From an uncultured Duncaniella sp. (lineage in GTDB: Bacteria > Bacteroidota > Bacteroidia > Bacteroidales > Muribaculaceae), in NCBI GenBank assembly GCA_910577255.1, contig CAJTMH010000002.1:496001-560000 (forward strand): 64,000 bases of DNA, in the 5' to 3' direction. Position 1 is the first letter of the stretch; every line of letters begins with the position of its first letter. The position numbers and the translations under genes were made by a program. Under the pieces are notes generated by a model that was not told the origin of the DNA, ran no database searches, and was given only the letters and a program-made list of their open reading frames with translations. Positions 43,008 to 52,643 of this stretch are shown here, in pieces.

Positions 43008-44882
43008 ATGAAGCATTTCAAAGGTCTTAAAACTCTCTTCACTGCTACCCTCCTCGGAGGGGCGCTGGCCACTGCGATGCCTGCAGCCGCCCAGCTCTCA
43101 TACGAAGAATTTGACCAAAAGTACAAGGACTACAACATCGTCTACCAGGACACCACAGAGACCGTGGCTCCCACAGTGAATGAAGTTGTGAAGGAAACCC
43201 ACGAGCCCTACGGCGTGGTGACCAACTCATTCGGTAAAAACTGGTTTGCTTTCGCCACCGCAGGTGCCCACACATTCCGTGGCGACTACTCCGGTCTCGG
43301 CAAATTCACCGGAACCATCTCAGCCGACTACGGTATCGGTATCGGTAAATGGTTCACACCCGGCATCGGTGTGAAACTCGAATTCATCCGTTCGAACTCA
43401 CGCGGCTACACCGGCTACGTGTCGGGAGGCCATTACGGCTACGGCCCCATCATGATCGGCGATGACAACACCCCTTACCGCCGCATGAAGACCCGCTGGT
43501 GGGACCTCAGCGGTAGCGTCATCTTCAACCTCTCACGCCTCTTCCTCGGCTACGAAGGATATATGAGCCCCCGCCTCATGAACCAGTTCATGTTCACCGC
43601 CGGCATCGGTGGCGTTCACCACATGGGCTTCGGCCACTCTCATGGCTCGGACAACGAATGGAGCGGACATCTCGAATTCCAGTACAGCCGCTTCTTCACC
43701 AAGGCAAAACGCTGGTCACTCGACATCAAGGCCCGCGGCATATTCTACCAGACCAACTTCGACCTCGAATATGGCCAAGCCGACCACGCCGCCAACAAGT
43801 GGGACTGCAACCTCGGCATCGACTTAGGTTTCACATTCTATCTCGACAAGAAGCGCGACCGCGGCTGGAAGATGGGCGCAACACACACCTACACACGCGA
43901 CTACCGCGAACGCCAGATCGTGGAAGTACGCGAGAAACCCGCCAATCCCGCGAGCGAATACACCGAAATGACTTTCTATGTATTCTACCCCAACAACTAC
44001 TCGGGTCGTAACGACTCCCCCAACATCCCCGGCCAGCCTGTCAACGCCATCGACTACCTCACCGGCGGTATCTACACCCAGAAGAAATATGCCGACAACG
44101 GCGATGTGGCCTCACGCCTCCTCTCCAACAACTCACTCAACGGCCTGAAGACCGAGGATCTCGCCACAGAGCGCGCCGACCAGGACTTCGCTGTTGACTT
44201 CGTGCCCCGCGGTTATGAAATGGGCGAAGGCCCCATCTCACTCAGCCTCAAGAAGGACGACATGACCGACTTCCGCGAAAAAGCAGGTTACTACTACGCT
44301 CCTATCTACGGCGACCACCATCTCTGGCACTACCGTATCGACGACGCCACCCTCGACCAGAAGCTCAAGGATGACGACAACTACTTCGAGACCCAGACAT
44401 TCTCACTCAACGCCCATGACGGCCTGGAGACCATCCGCAAATACTTCGAAATCGACCGCGGCGAATATCTCGTCAGCCTCGCCGACGTATATGCAGCCCT
44501 CAACTCCAACACCGGCCACATAGCCCAGCACACCGACGAGGAAACCGTCAACATGATCCGCAACATTATCGACAACGGCGTCATCACCGCCATCCATGTT
44601 GAAGGTCTGGCCACCAGCCAGGACAACCATACCGGCCCCGACGCCCGCCGCATCGGCTACGAGCGCAACATCGCCCTTTCAGAGAACCGTGCGAACACAG
44701 TGCTCAACTGGCTGCGCGAGAGCGGTTACTTCAACAACGTCGACTCCAAGACCTACCGTGTGAGCACATTCAAGAACGCTTACCACGGCATCGGTCAGGT
44801 GGACGACCCCTCAACCCGAGGCCTCGACGCCAAGATGAACCGCTGCGTGAAGGTACACGTGCAGTATCTCATGCCACGCTAA
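43008..44882 (+). CDS. OmpA-family outer-membrane protein with beta-barrel
   Basis: A 624-residue exported protein. Signal peptide 1-28 (ending PAAAQ). Residues about 65-320 look like an eight-strand-type outer-membrane barrel with alternating aromatic strands (ISADYGIGIGKWFTPGIGVK, LGIDLGFTFYLDKK). A linker follows. The C-terminal 115 residues resemble an OmpA peptidoglycan-binding domain, with IHVEGLATSQ, LSENRANTVLNWLRESGY and NRCVKVHVQYL. It may anchor the outer membrane to peptidoglycan. It lies 56 bases after the dehydratase and before a strong terminator, so it may be the distal gene of the polysaccharide unit, although OmpA-type genes are usually independent; no -7/-33 promoter is visible in the gap. 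Confidence 0.82.
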   Translation: MKHFKGLKTLFTATLLGGALATAMPAAAQLSYEEFDQKYKDYNIVYQDTTETVAPTVNEVVKETHEPYGVVTNSFGKNWFAFATAGAHTFRGDYSGLGKFTGTISADYGIGIGKWFTPGIGVKLEFIRSNSRGYTGYVSGGHYGYGPIMIGDDNTPYRRMKTRWWDLSGSVIFNLSRLFLGYEGYMSPRLMNQFMFTAGIGGVHHMGFGHSHGSDNEWSGHLEFQYSRFFTKAKRWSLDIKARGIFYQTNFDLEYGQADHAANKWDCNLGIDLGFTFYLDKKRDRGWKMGATHTYTRDYRERQIVEVREKPANPASEYTEMTFYVFYPNNYSGRNDSPNIPGQPVNAIDYLTGGIYTQKKYADNGDVASRLLSNNSLNGLKTEDLATERADQDFAVDFVPRGYEMGEGPISLSLKKDDMTDFREKAGYYYAPIYGDHHLWHYRIDDATLDQKLKDDDNYFETQTFSLNAHDGLETIRKYFEIDRGEYLVSLADVYAALNSNTGHIAQHTDEETVNMIRNIIDNGVITAIHVEGLATSQDNHTGPDARRIGYERNIALSENRANTVLNWLRESGYFNNVDSKTYRVSTFKNAYHGIGQVDDPSTRGLDAKMNRCVKVHVQYLMPR

Positions 44883-44960
44883 TCATCGGCACCCGGGCTG
44901 CCTGAGCCTCCGCTCCGACGGCCACATCCCCACCATCGAAAAGGTTTATAATTAATATCG

Positions 44961-45003
44961 CCGGACACCCGCTCCATCACAAGAGCCGGTGTCCGGTATT
45001 TTT
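44961..45003 (+). terminator. Strong intrinsic terminator after the OmpA-like gene
   Basis: A 14-base arm (44961-44974) pairs with 44983-44996 with one mismatch and an 8-base loop, followed by TATTTTT. It ends the polysaccharide region. The rest of 44883-45291, about 290 bases, holds no gene and only the nifJ promoter. Confidence 0.88.
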
Positions 45004-45141
45004 GTGCCGTCCGGCCAACGGTTATTACCACACCGCACCCCCTTAATGGTGACACAGCGGGCAAAAAACGGTGGCTATCTCCGTGTCCAAAGTTAATAAT
45101 TGTTGCAGGGCAAGCACTTATAAGCGGCTCGGCTACTTTTT

Positions 45142-45173
45142 TTTGCTCGCGCGGAAATTTTTTTGTATTTTTG
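45142..45173 (+). promoter_or_regulatory. Promoter of nifJ
   Basis: TTTG at 45142-45145 and TATTTTTG at 45166-45173 with a 20-base spacer. Start near 45180 leaves a leader of about 110 bases without evident structure. Confidence 0.75.
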
Positions 45174-45291
45174 CGAAAAATATTCAGATTGCCGATTATT
45201 TTCACACGGCGTCTCGGACACAGAGAGACGCGACTACCTTAAACGCTTGAAACAATTATCTCTATTTAAATAGATTACATTAAAAACCACT

Positions 45292-48200
45292 ATGAGTAAA
45301 GAAAAAAAATTCTTGACCTGTGATGGTAACCAGGCTGCCGCCCATGTGAGCTACATGTTCTCGGAAGTAGCAGCTATCTACCCCATCACTCCCTCGTCAA
45401 CTATGGCTGAATACGTGGACGAATGGGCTGCCGCCGGTCGCAAAAACATCTTTGGCGAAACCGTGCTGGTACAGGAAATGCAATCAGAAGGTGGTGCCGC
45501 CGGTGCCGTTCACGGTTCACTCCAGGCAGGTGCCCTGACCACCACTTACACTGCTTCGCAGGGTCTGCTTCTGATGATCCCCAACATGTACAAAATCGCC
45601 GGTGAGCTCCTCCCCTGCGTGTTCCATGTTTCGGCCCGTACACTCGCTTCACACGCACTTTCCATCTTCGGCGACCACCAGGATGTGATGTCCTGCCGTC
45701 AGACTGGCTTTGCCATGCTGGCTGAAGGCTCTGTTCAAGAAGTGATGGACCTCGCAGGTGTAGCTCACCTCGCCACCATCAAGAGCCGCGTTCCTTTCAT
45801 GAACTTCTTCGACGGTTTCCGTACTTCTCACGAAATCCAGAAGATCGAGGCCATGGATCAGGACGACCTCGCTCCCCTCATTGACCAGGAAGCTCTTGCC
45901 GATTTCCGCAAGCGCGCCCTCAACCCCGCCAACCCTGTGGCTCGCGGCATGGCTGAAAACGGCGACGTTTTCTTCCAGCACCGTGAATCATCCAACGAAT
46001 ACTACAACCGCGTTCCCGAAATCGTAGAGGAATACATGAAGGAGATCACCCGCATCACTGGTCGTGAATACGGTCTCTTCAACTACTACGGTGACCCCGA
46101 AGCTGAACGCGTAATCATCGCCATGGGTTCTGCTACCCAGGCCGCTCAGGAAGCCATCGACCACCTCCGCGCCAATGGCGAAAAGGTAGGTCTCGTGTCA
46201 GTACACCTCTATCGTCCCTTCTCTGCCAAGCACTTCCTCGCTGCTGTCCCCAAGACCGCAAAGCGCATCGCTGTGCTTGACCGCACCAAGGAACCCGGTG
46301 CCAACGGCGAACCCCTCTACCTCGACGTTAAGGATTGCTTCTATGGCCAGGCCGATGCCCCCGTTATCGTAGGTGGCCGTTACGGTCTCGCTTCTAAGGA
46401 CGTGACCCCCGCACAGATTCTCGCCGTGTTCGAAAACCTCGCCCTCCCCATGCCGAAGAACCACTTCACCATCGGTATCGTGGACGACGTTACCTTCACT
46501 TCACTTCCCCAGAAGGAAGAAATCGCTCTCGGTGGCGCAAGCACATTCGAAGCTAAGTTCTACGGCCTCGGTGCCGACGGTACTGTAGGTGCCAACAAGA
46601 ACTCAGTGAAGATCATCGGCGACAACACCAACAAGTACTGCCAGGCATACTTCGCTTATGACTCAAAGAAGTCAGGCGGTTTCACCTGCTCTCACCTCCG
46701 TTTCGGCGACGAGCCCATCCGCTCAACCTATCTCGTGACCACTCCTAACTTCGTGGCTTGCCACGTACAGGCCTACCTTCACATGTATGATGTGACCCGC
46801 GGTCTGCGCAAGGGTGGCTCATTCCTTCTCAACACCATCTGGGAAGGTGAGGAACTCGCCAAGAATCTCCCCAACAAGATCAAGAAGTATTTCGCTGACA
46901 ACGATATCACCGTTTACTACATCAACGCAACCAAGATCGCTCAGGAAATCGGCCTCGGCAACCGTACCAACACCATCCTCCAGAGCGCATTCTTCCGCAT
47001 CACCGAAGTAATCCCCGTTGACCTCGCAGTTGAGCAGATGAAGAAATTCATCGTTAAGTCTTACGGCAAGAAGGGCCAGGATATCGTCGACAAGAACTAC
47101 GCAGCTGTTGACCGCGGTGGCGAATACAAGCAGCTCCCTGTCGACAAGGCTTGGAGCAACCTCGAAGCTGAAGCTCCCGCAGCCAACAACGATCCCGCAT
47201 TCATCAACGACATCGTTCGTCCCATCAACGCCCAGGATGGCGACCTCCTCAAGGTCAGCGCCTTCACCGGTCGTGAGGACGGTACCTGGGAACAGGGCAC
47301 CGCAGCTTTCGAAAAACGCGGCGTGGCAGCTTTCGTACCCGAATGGCTCGAAGAAAACTGTATCCAGTGTAACAAGTGTGCGTTTGTCTGCCCCCACGCA
47401 GCTATCCGTCCCTTCGTTCTCGACACCAAGGAAATGGAAGCAGCTCCCTTCGGCGACGACAAGACTATCCCCGCCATCGGCAAGCAGTTCACAGGCATGC
47501 GCTTCATCCAGAGCGTTGACGTACTCGACTGTCTCGGCTGCGGCAACTGTGTTCTCGTATGTCCCGGCAAGAAGGGCGTGAAGGCTCTCGAAATGAAGCC
47601 TCTCGAAACTCAGCTTCCCGTACAGGCTGAATGGGATTACTGCGTGAAGGAAGTAGCCTCAAAACAGGATCTCGTTGACATCAAGAGCAACGTGAAGAAC
47701 TCTCAGTTCGCCACTCCGCTCTTCGAATTCTCAGGCGCTTGCTCTGGTTGCGGCGAAACTCCCTACGTTAAGCTTATCTCTCAGCTCTATGGCGACCACG
47801 AAATCATCGCTAACGCCACCGGCTGTTCATCTATCTACTCAGGCTCAGTACCCTCTACCCCCTACACCAAGAATGCCAAGGGCCAGGGTCCCGCTTGGGC
47901 CAACTCACTCTTCGAGGACTTCGCTGAATTCGGCCTCGGTATGACTCTCGCTCACGAGAAACTCCAGAGCCGCATCGCCGGTCTCATGGAAGGCGCTCTC
48001 AACTGCGAGAAGTGCTCAGCTGAAATCAAGGCTCTCGCCACCAAGTGGCTTGAAAACCGCAACGATTTCGCTGTGACTTCAGAAGTTGCCCGCGACATCA
48101 TTCCTCTCTGCGAGGCTTGCGGCTGCGACATCTGCAAGGGCATCATCGCCAACAAGGAGCACATCGCAACCCGCAGCCAGTGGATCATCGCCGGTGACGG

Positions 48201-48855
48201 TGCCGCTTATGACATCGGCTTCGGTGGTCTCGACCACGTGCTCGCTTCCGGCAAGAATGTCAACGTACTCGTTCTCGACACCGAAGTTTACTCTAACACC
48301 GGTGGTCAGGCTTCAAAGGCTACTCCTATCGGCGCTATCGCCAAATTTGCCGCTGCCGGCAAGCGCGTACGCAAGAAGGACCTCGGCCTCATCGCCTCAA
48401 CCTACGGCTACGTTTACGTTGCACAGGTGGCTATGGGTGCCGACAACGCTCAGACCCTCAAGGCCATCCGCGAAGCTGAAGCTTATGACGGACCTTCACT
48501 CATCATCGCTTACTCACCCTGTATCAACCACGGTATCCGCGCAGGTATGGGTCACGCACAGGAAGAGCAGCAGAAGGCCGTTGAATGTGGCTACTGGCAC
48601 CTCTGGCGTTACAACCCCGCACTCGAAGAAGAAGGCAAGAACCCGTTCTCACTCGACTCTAAGGAACCGCAGTGGGATAAGTTCGAGGACTTCCTCAAGG
48701 GTGAGGTACGTTACGCATCAGTGATGAAGCAGTATCCCGCAGAAGCTGCTGAACTCTTCGCCGCCGCTAAGGCTAATGCAGAATGGCGCTACAACAACTA
48801 CCGCCGTCTCGCACAGCAGCAGTGGGGTGTTGAGCCCGAACCCATCGTGAAATAA
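45292..48855 (+). CDS. nifJ: Pyruvate:ferredoxin (flavodoxin) oxidoreductase
   Basis: A 1187-residue homodimer-forming enzyme that oxidatively decarboxylates pyruvate to acetyl-CoA, CO2 and reduced ferredoxin; central to anaerobic catabolism. Domains in order: pyruvate-binding N-terminal (AAHVSYMFSEVAAIYPITPSS), gamma domain, EKR region, two 4Fe-4S motifs (CIQCNKCAFVCPHAA near 690 and CLGCGNCVLVCPG near 748), a TPP domain with CSGCGETPYVK (about 820) and GDGAAYDIGFGGLDHVLAS plus the magnesium motif DTEVYSNTGGQASKATP (about 1000). Full length. Codons lean to the preferred set, consistent with high expression. Own promoter and terminator. Confidence 0.98.
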   Translation: MSKEKKFLTCDGNQAAAHVSYMFSEVAAIYPITPSSTMAEYVDEWAAAGRKNIFGETVLVQEMQSEGGAAGAVHGSLQAGALTTTYTASQGLLLMIPNMYKIAGELLPCVFHVSARTLASHALSIFGDHQDVMSCRQTGFAMLAEGSVQEVMDLAGVAHLATIKSRVPFMNFFDGFRTSHEIQKIEAMDQDDLAPLIDQEALADFRKRALNPANPVARGMAENGDVFFQHRESSNEYYNRVPEIVEEYMKEITRITGREYGLFNYYGDPEAERVIIAMGSATQAAQEAIDHLRANGEKVGLVSVHLYRPFSAKHFLAAVPKTAKRIAVLDRTKEPGANGEPLYLDVKDCFYGQADAPVIVGGRYGLASKDVTPAQILAVFENLALPMPKNHFTIGIVDDVTFTSLPQKEEIALGGASTFEAKFYGLGADGTVGANKNSVKIIGDNTNKYCQAYFAYDSKKSGGFTCSHLRFGDEPIRSTYLVTTPNFVACHVQAYLHMYDVTRGLRKGGSFLLNTIWEGEELAKNLPNKIKKYFADNDITVYYINATKIAQEIGLGNRTNTILQSAFFRITEVIPVDLAVEQMKKFIVKSYGKKGQDIVDKNYAAVDRGGEYKQLPVDKAWSNLEAEAPAANNDPAFINDIVRPINAQDGDLLKVSAFTGREDGTWEQGTAAFEKRGVAAFVPEWLEENCIQCNKCAFVCPHAAIRPFVLDTKEMEAAPFGDDKTIPAIGKQFTGMRFIQSVDVLDCLGCGNCVLVCPGKKGVKALEMKPLETQLPVQAEWDYCVKEVASKQDLVDIKSNVKNSQFATPLFEFSGACSGCGETPYVKLISQLYGDHEIIANATGCSSIYSGSVPSTPYTKNAKGQGPAWANSLFEDFAEFGLGMTLAHEKLQSRIAGLMEGALNCEKCSAEIKALATKWLENRNDFAVTSEVARDIIPLCEACGCDICKGIIANKEHIATRSQWIIAGDGAAYDIGFGGLDHVLASGKNVNVLVLDTEVYSNTGGQASKATPIGAIAKFAAAGKRVRKKDLGLIASTYGYVYVAQVAMGADNAQTLKAIREAEAYDGPSLIIAYSPCINHGIRAGMGHAQEEQQKAVECGYWHLWRYNPALEEEGKNPFSLDSKEPQWDKFEDFLKGEVRYASVMKQYPAEAAELFAAAKANAEWRYNNYRRLAQQQWGVEPEPIVK

Positions 48856-48928
48856 GCCGGTCGGCCCGACAAACCACCGATCACGGCTATGATTTCCCCT
48901 TGACACAAGGGGGAAGACGATAGAAACC

Positions 48929-48989
48929 CGAAACTCATAGACTACATGATTTGTTTTAAAAATTGTGTAGTTTATGAGTTTCGTTTTTT
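48929..48989 (+). terminator. Intrinsic terminator after nifJ
   Basis: CGAAACTCATAGACTACA (48929-48946) pairs with 48966-48983 over 18 bp with one G-U pair, followed by six T (48984-48989). Confidence 0.92.
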
Positions 48990-49001
48990 CGTATCTGCAC
49001 C

Positions 49002-49017
49002 TATTTTTGTAAATTTG
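49002..49017 (+). promoter_or_regulatory. Overlapping -7 elements just before the helicase gene
   Basis: TATTTTTG (49002-49009) and TAAATTTG (49010-49017) both match the -7 consensus. With a start about 6-7 bases downstream, transcription would begin near 49016 or 49023, that is, at or just before the ATG at 49022, implying a very short leader or a leaderless mRNA. Confidence 0.5.
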
Positions 49018-49021
49018 CCCT

Positions 49022-50446
49022 ATGACAGTCGATGAATTTGCCGGAATGGTCCGGAACGAACTCCCCTACAGCCCCAATCGGCAGCAAAACCTGCTGATTG
49101 ACGCCTTGGCTCGTTTTTGCTCATCCGACACACCCAGTGACTCGGTTTTCATCGTCAACGGCTATGCCGGCACCGGCAAGACATCACTCACTGGAGCATT
49201 GGTGAAAAGCCTTGAGAAGACAGGGCGCGACGTGGTATTGCTCGCCCCGACCGGACGTGCAGCCAAAGTATTCGGCTCTCATTCCGGACACCCCGCCTAC
49301 ACAATCCACCGTAAGATATACCGTGGTCCATCCGGCGACCTCTCAGGCGGCTACACCGTCATGCAGCGCAACAACCTGACTGACGCGGTGTTTATCGTCG
49401 ACGAAGCCTCTATGATCGGCGACCACCCCGCAGGTGCCACTCCCGGCGCCTGTGACCGCGGACTGCTTGAGGACCTTCTCGAGTATGTGTTCACCGGCGA
49501 CAACTGCCGCCTCATCCTCCTTGGCGATATAGCCCAGCTCCCTCCGGTGGGAAGTACAGAGAGCCCCGCCATGTACCCGGCACGATTCAAGGAACTGGGA
49601 CTGCATGTGTCGCGGGCAGTGCTGACCGACACCGTGCGTCAATCGCGCACCTCAGGCATACTCCGCAACGCCACATGGCTCAGACGCGCAATGCTTGTCG
49701 ACCCTCTGCCTACACCCAGGCTGCTCATCGAAGGCTTTCAGGACGTCCATGCCCTCAGCGGTGAGGATGTTGTCGACACCATCTCCGACTGCTACCGCGA
49801 GGACGGCCCGGGAGAGACCATAATAATCACACGTTCCAACCGCAGGGCCACAGCATTCAATCTCGGCATCCGCTCACGCATCCTTGAGAGCGAAGAGGAA
49901 CTATGCCGTGGCGAGCGCCTGCTGATAGCCAAAAACAACTACACCTGGTCGGCTAAAATCAAAGAACTTGACTTCATAGCCAACGGCGACGTCGGCATAG
50001 TCACACAGGTGCATGGCACCGAAGTCAAATATGGCTTCCGCTTCGCCTTCGTAACCCTCCAGCTTCCCGACCGCGACATCAGTGTGGACTGCCGCATATT
50101 CCTCGACACCCTGACCGATGAAAGCGCATCTATCTCACGCGAGAAGATGGAAGAACTCGCCATGTCACGGCTATCCGACCCAGAGGCATATCCACAGGAC
50201 ATCCCATGGGAAACACGCCTGAGGCGGCTGCGCAACGACGAATATTTCAACGCTCTCCAAGTCAAATACGCTTATGCCGTCACCTGCCACAAAGCCCAGG
50301 GTGCACAGTGGCGCAATGTCATCGTTGACCTCGGAGGCATCCCCCCCGAATCACAAGGCATGGACTTCTACCGCTGGCTCTACACAGCCACGTCACGCGC
50401 CACACACCACCTCTACTACCTAAACCCGGGCGAAATGGCCGAATGA
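49022..50446 (+). CDS. RecD-like superfamily 1 DNA helicase
   Basis: A 474-residue AAA_30/UvrD_C_2-type helicase. Walker A is GYAGTGKTS (47-55), then APTGRAAKVF (motif Ia), FIVDEASMIGD (Walker B, about 122-132), LLGDIAQLPPVGS (motif III), and the C-terminal YAVTCHKAQGAQW and YTATSRATHHLYY. It lacks the N-terminal RecB-contact domain of RecD and the OB-like extension of RecD2, so it is the compact stand-alone version common in Bacteroidota. The expected role is DNA unwinding in repair or replication. The start may be ATG 49022 or the next methionine (codon 9) if the transcript is shorter. Confidence 0.9.
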   Translation: MTVDEFAGMVRNELPYSPNRQQNLLIDALARFCSSDTPSDSVFIVNGYAGTGKTSLTGALVKSLEKTGRDVVLLAPTGRAAKVFGSHSGHPAYTIHRKIYRGPSGDLSGGYTVMQRNNLTDAVFIVDEASMIGDHPAGATPGACDRGLLEDLLEYVFTGDNCRLILLGDIAQLPPVGSTESPAMYPARFKELGLHVSRAVLTDTVRQSRTSGILRNATWLRRAMLVDPLPTPRLLIEGFQDVHALSGEDVVDTISDCYREDGPGETIIITRSNRRATAFNLGIRSRILESEEELCRGERLLIAKNNYTWSAKIKELDFIANGDVGIVTQVHGTEVKYGFRFAFVTLQLPDRDISVDCRIFLDTLTDESASISREKMEELAMSRLSDPEAYPQDIPWETRLRRLRNDEYFNALQVKYAYAVTCHKAQGAQWRNVIVDLGGIPPESQGMDFYRWLYTATSRATHHLYYLNPGEMAE

Positions 50447-50509
50447 CCCGACACGTCCCCAAATGTTAAAAAGAGGTGGCATTTTGTCGCTAATATCAGG
50501 GATTTTATA

Positions 50510-50517
50510 TAAATTTG
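50510..50517 (+). promoter_or_regulatory. -7 element upstream of the pseudokinase gene
   Basis: TAAATTTG matches the consensus; TTTTG at 50482-50486 would be a -33 element with a somewhat long 23-base spacer. The predicted start is near 50523, 28 bases before the ATG. Confidence 0.5.
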
Positions 50518-50550
50518 CAAATTGAACAAAATCGACATCTTTGATAGCTA

Positions 50551-51384
50551 ATGGACAACTCTTCCGCCATACCTCCGTCAAGCGCCACACCCAAATGGAC
50601 CGAGATAGAACACCTTCCTGAATGGGACGAGGAATTTTATCATGTCTACACAGCAAAAAAATTTGGCAAATGGCTAATGCTTAAAACATTGCGCCCTGAA
50701 CTTAAGGGACAGCAGGAATATGAGCAGATGATTGAAAAGGAATTTGAGGTGAGATACAATCTCGCCCATCCCCACATCATCATGATCAACGACTTCGAGG
50801 AGGTGCCCGGACTGTGTATGTGTATCATAACCGACGATGTCTACGGTGATTCTCTTGCCAAGCTCATACGCGAGAAGAAAGTGACCGACGAGCACATCTA
50901 CAAGCTCCACCATCAGCTCATCGATGCCCTTGACTATATCCAGATCAACCATCTGGAGCATCATCCGCTGGCCACTTCGCGTATCATCTTCACTGAGAAC
51001 ATTGGCAACCTCAAGCTGATCGACGTGGGATTTGACCAGAAATCACACCTGACCCCCGCCGACGCAAGCGAGGACATATACAACTACGGAAAAGTGCTCA
51101 ACGAAGCCCTTGACGCAGTCGACAGCCCACATCCTCTCCTGCGCAAAATCGCCGAAAAGTGCACCAACCCGGACCCGGCCAAACGCTATAAGGACATCAG
51201 TTCACTGCGCCTGGCGCTGGCCGAACGCCACTCCAATTTAATCTACATAATCATAATAGCATTCCTTGCCATCATGGTAGGGCTTCTGCTGTGGCTCAAC
51301 TCATCCTATCGCCCGGCCCCCGATGCTCAGCTTCAGGAGGTAAAGGAGATACCGGAAGAGGTAATGGCCCTCCCGCAGGATTGA
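50551..51384 (+). CDS. Protein kinase-like (probable pseudokinase) with C-terminal membrane anchor
   Basis: A 277-residue protein with a eukaryotic-like kinase fold and one transmembrane helix near the C-terminus (about 229-250, LIYIIIIAFLAIMVGLLLWL). The N-lobe Lys is plausible (K45 in WLMLKTLRPE), with a helix-C Glu (EFEVRYNLAHPHII). The catalytic loop, HRDLxxxN in active kinases, reads HHPLATSR (137-144), losing Asp and Asn. The metal motif is DVG (158-160) instead of DFG. The glycine-rich loop is degenerate. It therefore probably binds a ligand or a partner rather than phosphorylates. The kinase-fold assignment rests on the pattern HPHIIMINDFEE, LKLIDVGFD and NPDPAKRYKDISSLRLAL. Substrate or partner unknown. 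Confidence 0.7.
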   Translation: MDNSSAIPPSSATPKWTEIEHLPEWDEEFYHVYTAKKFGKWLMLKTLRPELKGQQEYEQMIEKEFEVRYNLAHPHIIMINDFEEVPGLCMCIITDDVYGDSLAKLIREKKVTDEHIYKLHHQLIDALDYIQINHLEHHPLATSRIIFTENIGNLKLIDVGFDQKSHLTPADASEDIYNYGKVLNEALDAVDSPHPLLRKIAEKCTNPDPAKRYKDISSLRLALAERHSNLIYIIIIAFLAIMVGLLLWLNSSYRPAPDAQLQEVKEIPEEVMALPQD

Positions 51385-51439
51385 CATCAACCTTGCCACA
51401 CCCACGCTTCCAACATCCCAAACCACCGCAACAACATCC

Positions 51440-52570
51440 ATGGCAATAACCGTAAAACCTATCCCTGCTACAAAAAAAGCCATCACTGAGTATGTGAAAT
51501 TCGGCATAGACCTTTACGAAGGCAATGAGTACTTCGTACCGCCGATGATATTTGACGACGTACACACCCTTTTACCATCAAAAAATCCGGCTTTCGACTA
51601 CTGCAAAGCCCAATGTTTCATGGCCTATCGTGACGGACGCCCGGTAGGACGCATCACCGGCATCATCAACCGCCAGCTCAACGAGAAGACCGGCGAGGCT
51701 GTGGCCCGCTTCGGGTTTGTCGACTTCATCGACGACGAGGAAGTGACCGACGCCCTCTTCAAAGCAGTTGAAGGCTGGGCCCGGTCAAAAGGGATGACCA
51801 GGATAATAGGACCGATGGGATTCTCCGACATGGACCGTGAGGGTATGCTCGTGGAAGGGTTTGACGAGATGGGAACCATGGCCACCATCTACAACTACGA
51901 TTACTATCCCCGCCACATGGAGCGCCTCGGATATGTCAAGGATACCGACTGGGTGGAATACCGGATCACCATCCCCGACAAAGTGCCCGACAAAATGACA
52001 CGCATAGCCGAGATAGTCATGAAAAAATATGACCTCCGCATATTGAAGTACACCTCAGGCAAGAAAATCAAAAACGATTACGGGCGCGCCCTGTTCGAGC
52101 TGATCAACGAAGCCTATGCCGACCTCTATGGCTACTCCACGCTGAGCGAAAAGCAGATAGAATACTATATCGACATGTACCTGAGCATCCTGCGGCTTGA
52201 ATACGTAAGCGTAGTTGTCGACAAGGATGATAAGCTCGTTGGCGTAGGCATCACGATTCCTTCACTCGCGGCTGCATTCCGTAAAGCCAAAGGAAAAATC
52301 CTTCCGATGGGCTGGTGGCATATCCTGCGGGCCATGAAGGGCCATAATGACGTTGTCGACCTGCTTCTTATAGCAGTACGTCCTGAATACCAGTCAAAGG
52401 GTGTGAACTCACTATTCTTCTACGACCTGCTGAACCTCTACATCAAAAACGGCGTGAAATTCGCCGAAACCAATCTCGAACTTGAGGACAACAAGAACGT
52501 GCAGTCGCAATGGGAATACTTCGAGCGCAGGCAACATCGCCGCCGCCGAGCCTACACAAAGCCCCTGTAA
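51440..52570 (+). CDS. GNAT-superfamily-like protein
   Basis: A 376-residue protein of a Bacteroidota family with acetyltransferase-like architecture. The N-terminal half begins with ITVKPIPATKKAITEYVKF and contains CFMAYRDGRPVGRITGIINR, a strand-loop typical of GNAT-type proteins, and MTRIIGPMGFSDMDREGML. The C-terminal half has VSVVVDKDDKLVGVGITIPS and LLIAVRPEYQSKGVNSLFFY, which matches the acetyl-CoA pyrophosphate loop pattern. Substrate unknown. It follows the pseudokinase gene by 55 bases and precedes a small glycosyltransferase cluster. Confidence 0.7.
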   Translation: MAITVKPIPATKKAITEYVKFGIDLYEGNEYFVPPMIFDDVHTLLPSKNPAFDYCKAQCFMAYRDGRPVGRITGIINRQLNEKTGEAVARFGFVDFIDDEEVTDALFKAVEGWARSKGMTRIIGPMGFSDMDREGMLVEGFDEMGTMATIYNYDYYPRHMERLGYVKDTDWVEYRITIPDKVPDKMTRIAEIVMKKYDLRILKYTSGKKIKNDYGRALFELINEAYADLYGYSTLSEKQIEYYIDMYLSILRLEYVSVVVDKDDKLVGVGITIPSLAAAFRKAKGKILPMGWWHILRAMKGHNDVVDLLLIAVRPEYQSKGVNSLFFYDLLNLYIKNGVKFAETNLELEDNKNVQSQWEYFERRQHRRRRAYTKPL

Positions 52571-52643
52571 CGCCAACACACCGCACCATTCCTCTCCTCC
52601 CTTTCCTTAAACTCTATCGCAAACCGACCACGAATCTTACACC

